Source: an uncultured bacterium (GTDB lineage: Bacteria > Bacteroidota > Bacteroidia > Sphingobacteriales > Sphingobacteriaceae). From it: a DNA stretch of 27,697 nt. The stretch spans positions 1 to 27,697 of the forward strand of contig CAJBVG010000201.1 of the NCBI GenBank assembly GCA_903958995.1, written 5' to 3'. Made by a program: the position numbers and the translations under genes. Positions 24,858 through 27,697 of the stretch are shown here, piece after piece (within the stretch, counting starts at the first letter, position 1; each line of letters starts with the position of its first letter). The notes beneath the pieces are model-generated. The model was not told the origin of the DNA. It saw nothing but the letters and a program-made list of their open reading frames with translations, and searched no databases.

Positions 24858-25388
24858 ATGTCAGATAAATTTATATTCAGATTTGTAACAGGAATTTCCA
24901 TATTCGTATTCCTTGTAGTTGTTATTTTAAACCGCAAAATTATTCCGGTAACTATTGAAACTCCAAGTTTCGTTTATTTCTTACCGAAATTAAATGCAAT
25001 CATCAATGGTTTATGCAGCATCTTGTTATTGCTATCTTTAAATCAAATCCGCAAGAAAAATATCTCAGCACATAAAAAACTAAACATCGCAACATTCGTG
25101 TTGTCGTCTGTTTTTTTAGTGTCGTATATCTTGTTCCATTATTTCGTTAAAGAAACCACTTACGGTGGCGAAGGAACGATGCGTTATGTGTATTACACAA
25201 TTTTAATATCTCATATTATTCTTGCTGCTGGAGTGTTGCCATTAATTTTATTAAGCTTCCACCGCGGTTTACAAATGCAAGTGGAGAAACATCGCAAGTT
25301 GGTGAAGTTCGCTTTCCCAATTTGGTTATACGTTACCGTAACTGGTGTTATCGTTTATATAATGATTTCGCCATACTATACTTTTTAG
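24858..25388 (+). CDS. DUF420 domain membrane protein
   Basis: 176 residues from ATG 24858. Four or five helices; the His residues typical of DUF420 can be seen (HKKLNIATFV, LFHYFVKET, ISHIILAAGV, HRKLVKFAFP). DUF420 proteins occur beside cox and sco genes and are thought to act in oxidase or heme-copper assembly, but no reaction is established. The start is taken after the repeat tract, because residues encoded upstream are repeats (RAHEHTSTRAHEH). Confidence 0.88.
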   Translation: MSDKFIFRFVTGISIFVFLVVVILNRKIIPVTIETPSFVYFLPKLNAIINGLCSILLLLSLNQIRKKNISAHKKLNIATFVLSSVFLVSYILFHYFVKETTYGGEGTMRYVYYTILISHIILAAGVLPLILLSFHRGLQMQVEKHRKLVKFAFPIWLYVTVTGVIVYIMISPYYTF

Positions 25389-25406
25389 TGATTAATCTTT
25401 CTTAAG

Positions 25407-25679
25407 ATGAAAACAATTAACAAAATCATCCTACTACTTAGCATCGTTGTACTAACTTCAATAAGCTATAACGCATCGGCGCAGTGCCCTATGTGTAAAG
25501 CTGCAGTGGAGTCGTCTATTAAAAGCGGACAAAGCAATGCAGGGAAAGGATTGAACAATGGAATTTTATATTTACTTGCCGCACCTTATTTGTTAGTTGG
25601 TGCACTAGGTTTTTTGTGGTACAGAAACTACCGCAACAAATCTAAAGAAGAAGTTAATGACGATATCATATTGAATTAG
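25407..25679 (+). CDS. Small membrane protein with CPMC motif, end of the oxidase operon
   Basis: 90 residues: signal peptide ~1-26 (ending ASAQ), then CPMC (Cys27, Cys30) right after the cleavage point, a short polar stretch, one helix (~53-72, LYLLAAPYLLVGALGFLWYR) and a charged tail. The paired Cys with Met between suggests copper or another thiol-metal function at the periplasmic face, in keeping with its place after sco and DUF420; this is inference. No family name recognised. The stop codon lies within the repeat hairpin that follows. Confidence 0.75.
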   Translation: MKTINKIILLLSIVVLTSISYNASAQCPMCKAAVESSIKSGQSNAGKGLNNGILYLLAAPYLLVGALGFLWYRNYRNKSKEEVNDDIILN

Positions 25680-25738
25680 GAATTAGGAATTAGGAATTGT
25701 AAATTAAATTCCTAATTCCTAATTCCTAATTCCTAATT
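25674..25738. terminator. Repeat hairpin of AATTAGG / CCTAATT heptamers, possible terminator
   Basis: Three AATTAGG units plus AATT (25674-25698) pair perfectly over 25 bp with AATT plus three CCTAATT units (25707-25731), loop of 8 nt; one more CCTAATT and a run of T follow (to ~25742). It overlaps the stop codon of the CPMC gene and ends 10 nt before the DUF983 start. It could end the respiratory transcript, though its AT-rich stem is unusual for that. Confidence 0.65.
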
Positions 25739-25748
25739 TTTTAAAGGA

Positions 25749-26111
25749 ATGTCAAAGCTAAAATCACTAATCCAATGCAAATGCCCACGTTGTCAAGAAG
25801 GCGATGTGTATACTGCCGGAGTATTCAGTAAAGATTACAAAAGCATGAATACGAATTGTCCGAAGTGCGGATTGCGTTATGAACTAGAAGTTGGATTTTT
25901 CTGGGGAGCGATGTATGTAGGGTATTCTTTAAATATTGCTATTAGTGTGACTATAGGTGTTGCTACTTATGTGTTAGGAAACAATCCCGATACTTGGGTG
26001 TACATTACCTCACTTATTGCGGGTATTGTACTCATGATGCGTTTTAATTTTAGATATTCACGATTGATCTTATTATATTTATTTGCCCCAAAAGCCGTTA
26101 TAGAAGAATAA
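25749..26111 (+). CDS. DUF983 family protein
   Basis: 120 residues. An N-terminal zinc-ribbon-like pattern (CPRC at 12-15 and CPKC at 37-40) is followed by two hydrophobic hairpins (GFFWGAMYVGYSLNIAISVT and ITSLIAGIVLMM). DUF983 proteins are small membrane proteins often found near cytochrome oxidase genes; their role is unknown. Separated from the operon by the heptamer hairpin, so possibly transcribed separately. Confidence 0.9.
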   Translation: MSKLKSLIQCKCPRCQEGDVYTAGVFSKDYKSMNTNCPKCGLRYELEVGFFWGAMYVGYSLNIAISVTIGVATYVLGNNPDTWVYITSLIAGIVLMMRFNFRYSRLILLYLFAPKAVIEE

Positions 26112-26121
26112 ATTTTTATAG

Positions 26122-26784
26122 ATGATTTCCACATCAACGCTCAAATTTTTAAAAGACCTTAAGAAAAATAATAACCGTGAATGGTTTGCGGAACACAAAC
26201 ACGAGTACGAAGCATCGAAAGAAAATGTTGTTGCATTCGTTACCGAAATCATCAAGCAATTATCAAAAACACTTCCCGAATACAAAGTTGTTATTGCAGC
26301 AAAAACTGTTGCACGCATTTATCGTGATGTGCGATTCTCAAAAAATAAAGATCCTTACAAATTAAATTTCGGCATCATGCTTTCTCCAAAAGGAAGAGGT
26401 GTTGATGGCCCAGGAGTATATTTACACATACAACCCGGTGGTTGTTTTATTGGTGGCGGGTATTGGATGCCACAAGGTGAAACATTGAAAATGATTCGTC
26501 AGGAAATTGATTACAACTCCGAAGATTTCAAAAAAATATTAACTGCAAAATCATTCAAAAAATTCTACGATGGATTGAGTGAAGAAGATAAGTTAAAAAC
26601 ATCGCCAAAAGATTACCCAAAAGATCATCCTGAAATTGAACTCTTAAAACTTAAAAGTTTTGTTTGTTTTCATTCATTGAGTGATGCTCAACTTCAAGAG
26701 AAGTCTTCAGTTAAGCTTATCGCCGATGCCATCATCGCCTTGCAACCTCTTGTTGCTTTTTTAGAAAACGCAGTAGCACATTAG
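26122..26784 (+). CDS. DUF2461 family protein (TIGR02453)
   Basis: 220 residues. Typical start TLKFLKDLKKNNNREWF, then RIYRDVRFSKNKDPYK and GGGYWMPQ. Cytoplasmic, no known function. The gene ends at 26784 and a C9 run follows at once. Confidence 0.92.
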   Translation: MISTSTLKFLKDLKKNNNREWFAEHKHEYEASKENVVAFVTEIIKQLSKTLPEYKVVIAAKTVARIYRDVRFSKNKDPYKLNFGIMLSPKGRGVDGPGVYLHIQPGGCFIGGGYWMPQGETLKMIRQEIDYNSEDFKKILTAKSFKKFYDGLSEEDKLKTSPKDYPKDHPEIELLKLKSFVCFHSLSDAQLQEKSSVKLIADAIIALQPLVAFLENAVAH

Positions 26785-27062
26785 CCCCCCCCCTGGTGCA
26801 GTGCGCGCCATGCTAGGTAGTGCCAGTGGCGAGGGTAGTGCCTCCACCCTCCGACGGCTACGCTGCGCTCCACCATCGGTTTTGCACGAACGTCCTCCGG
26901 ACGACACAGACCCACAGGGCTTTCGTGACACCATAGCACTAGCCCGCAGGGCTTTCGTGACTTACCGATAGCAAGCGCAGCGCAGCTGTCGGACTCAGCC
27001 CCCGCGCAGCGCAGAGCGCTGCACCACCACCACCCCGACCAGCGCCCGAGAGGGCGCACCAC
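26785..27062. repeat. GC-rich hairpin island upstream of the IS200-like transposase
   Basis: About 280 bp, strongly GC-rich in an AT-rich region, opening with C9. Perfect hairpins: CGTCC-TCC-GGACG (26891-26903), AGCCC-GCA-GGGCT (26941-26953), GCAGCGC-AGA-GCGCTGC (27006-27022), GCGCCC-GAGA-GGGCGC (27042-27057). Near-perfect ones: 26851-26857 with 26873-26879, and 26965-26972 with 26985-26992. The 15-mer CAGGGCTTTCGTGAC occurs twice (26915 and 26947). The end of the island (CACCACCCC, then a GC-rich hairpin, then CACTAC) parallels the H4 part of the hairpin-chain elements at 820-923. No gene is credible here. Confidence 0.75.
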
Positions 27063-27140
27063 TACTCAAAAAAAGTTGCATAAATGCAGTTGTGAAATAA
27101 TGTAGCACTACTCATCTTTGCTACAAATCAGTTGGGAAAG

Positions 27141-27605
27141 ATGGGAAGCTACTTTTACTTATACTACCACATTGTCATCGTGGTCGATAAACGTGAGAAC
27201 GTAATCACAGAAAATAATGAACAAAGATTGTACGACTATATAGGTGCATTTTTTAGAAACCGACAATCGCATTTAGTAATCGTAAATGGTGTTGAAGATC
27301 ACTTACACTTACTCGTTTCATTACATCCTACAAAATGTCTGTCTGATATTATGCGCGACTTGAAAACTGCTACCAATAAATTTATTAAAGAGGAAAAGCT
27401 ATTTCCAAAATTCAAGAAATGGCAAAACGGTTATGCGGCATTTAGTGTTAGCCACTATAAAGTGGATACCATTCGAAACTATATTGCTCGCCAAAAACAA
27501 CACCATTCCAAAACAAAAGTGGAAACAGAATACAAAGCAATTCTCGATGCTCATCAACTAAGCTATAATCCCAATGATGTATTTGGTGATAACCCCATAA
27601 ACTAA
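27141..27605 (+). CDS. tnpA: IS200/IS605-type Y1 (HUH) transposase
   Basis: 154 residues from ATG 27141 (the TTG nine bases earlier is less likely). HUH motif DHLHLLVSL (H54, H56) and catalytic Tyr region RNYIARQ (Tyr114, Gln118), plus GYAAFSVS typical of the Bacteroidota IS200-like group. These enzymes excise and insert single-stranded DNA with hairpin-marked ends. No accessory TnpB is encoded in the visible part. Downstream a hairpin CCTCG-(8 nt)-CGAGG (27640-27657) could be the right end; the left end would lie in the GC-rich island. It appears complete, so possibly active. Confidence 0.92.
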   Translation: MGSYFYLYYHIVIVVDKRENVITENNEQRLYDYIGAFFRNRQSHLVIVNGVEDHLHLLVSLHPTKCLSDIMRDLKTATNKFIKEEKLFPKFKKWQNGYAAFSVSHYKVDTIRNYIARQKQHHSKTKVETEYKAILDAHQLSYNPNDVFGDNPIN

Positions 27606-27662
27606 AATCCGTACCTTACCATTTAAAATTTACAATTTACCTCGTCTTACGCCGAGGCAGGC

Positions 27663-27697
27663 AACTCATAACTCACAACTCATAACTCACAACTTAA
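27663..27697. repeat. 7-nt tandem repeat AACTCAC / AACTCAT at the right edge
   Basis: Four units plus AACTTAA, cut by the window end. Same family as 6792-6826 and 7961-7992. A related heptamer tract (AAAATTT, ACAATTT) is at 27618-27641. Confidence 0.75.

Larger units (their letters stand above)
27063..27697 (+). mobile_element. Probable IS200-like insertion, boundaries not determined
   Basis: The transposase with TGTAGC / GCTACA (27101-27125) upstream and the CCTCG-CGAGG hairpin downstream. The exact ends cannot be set from one copy; the left end may reach into the 26785-27062 island. A 7-nt repeat tract (AACTCAT / AACTCAC) closes the window. Confidence 0.45.

Noticed and set aside
26781..27062. 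93-residue minus-strand ORF in the GC-rich island
   Set aside because: Composition (Trp, Arg, Cys-rich) follows from hairpin repeats; no start signal or family resemblance.

Overview
The window is a piece of a chromosome from a bacterium of the phylum Bacteroidota. Three things point there: the alternative complex III (ActABCDEF) plus aa3 oxidase gene order, promoters of the TTTG / TAnnTTTG type, and starts without clear Shine-Dalgarno sequences. The genes are AT-rich, while several intergenic patches are GC-rich. No tRNA, rRNA, CRISPR array or prophage was seen. The genus cannot be told from the sequence alone.

Left part (1-8000) is accessory and crowded with repeats. It holds the 3' part of a Fic gene that looks like a fusion of the two 'mobile mystery' proteins A and B, and a SatD-family gene translationally coupled to a small membrane protein. 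On the minus strand are a NUDIX hydrolase and a 958-residue PLD-nuclease/SF2-helicase/DUF3427 protein. A probable structured RNA with its own promoter, a 53-codon ORF and an unrecognised 169-residue protein follow. Between these genes lie four kinds of repeat: a 66-bp element with a 10-bp inverted repeat (six copies, four plus and two minus), degenerate 8-nt tandem repeats (TTCGACNN and ATGTGCAN), 7-nt tandem repeats anchored on AAYT, and chains of very short perfect hairpins with GNA triloops or GNRA tetraloops whose stems vary between copies while pairing is kept.

Middle part (8030-25679) is core metabolism. A deoxyhypusine-synthase-like gene is followed by one long plus-strand operon: actA-actB-actC-actD-actE-actF, coxB, coxA, ctaA, ctaB, two tandem subunit III genes, a subunit IV-like gene, a Sco copper chaperone, a DUF420 membrane protein and a small CPMC-containing membrane protein. 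Together these encode a quinol:cytochrome c oxidoreductase, the terminal oxidase it feeds, heme A synthesis and CuA assembly. A 12-bp perfect palindrome sits between the two promoter boxes in front of actA.

Right end (25740-27697) has DUF983 and DUF2461 genes, then a GC-rich, hairpin-dense island of about 280 bp resembling the hairpin chains on the left, and finally an IS200-type Y1 (HUH) transposase. The most interesting hypothesis is that the hairpin chains are non-autonomous single-stranded-DNA elements related to such a transposase; the link is inference.
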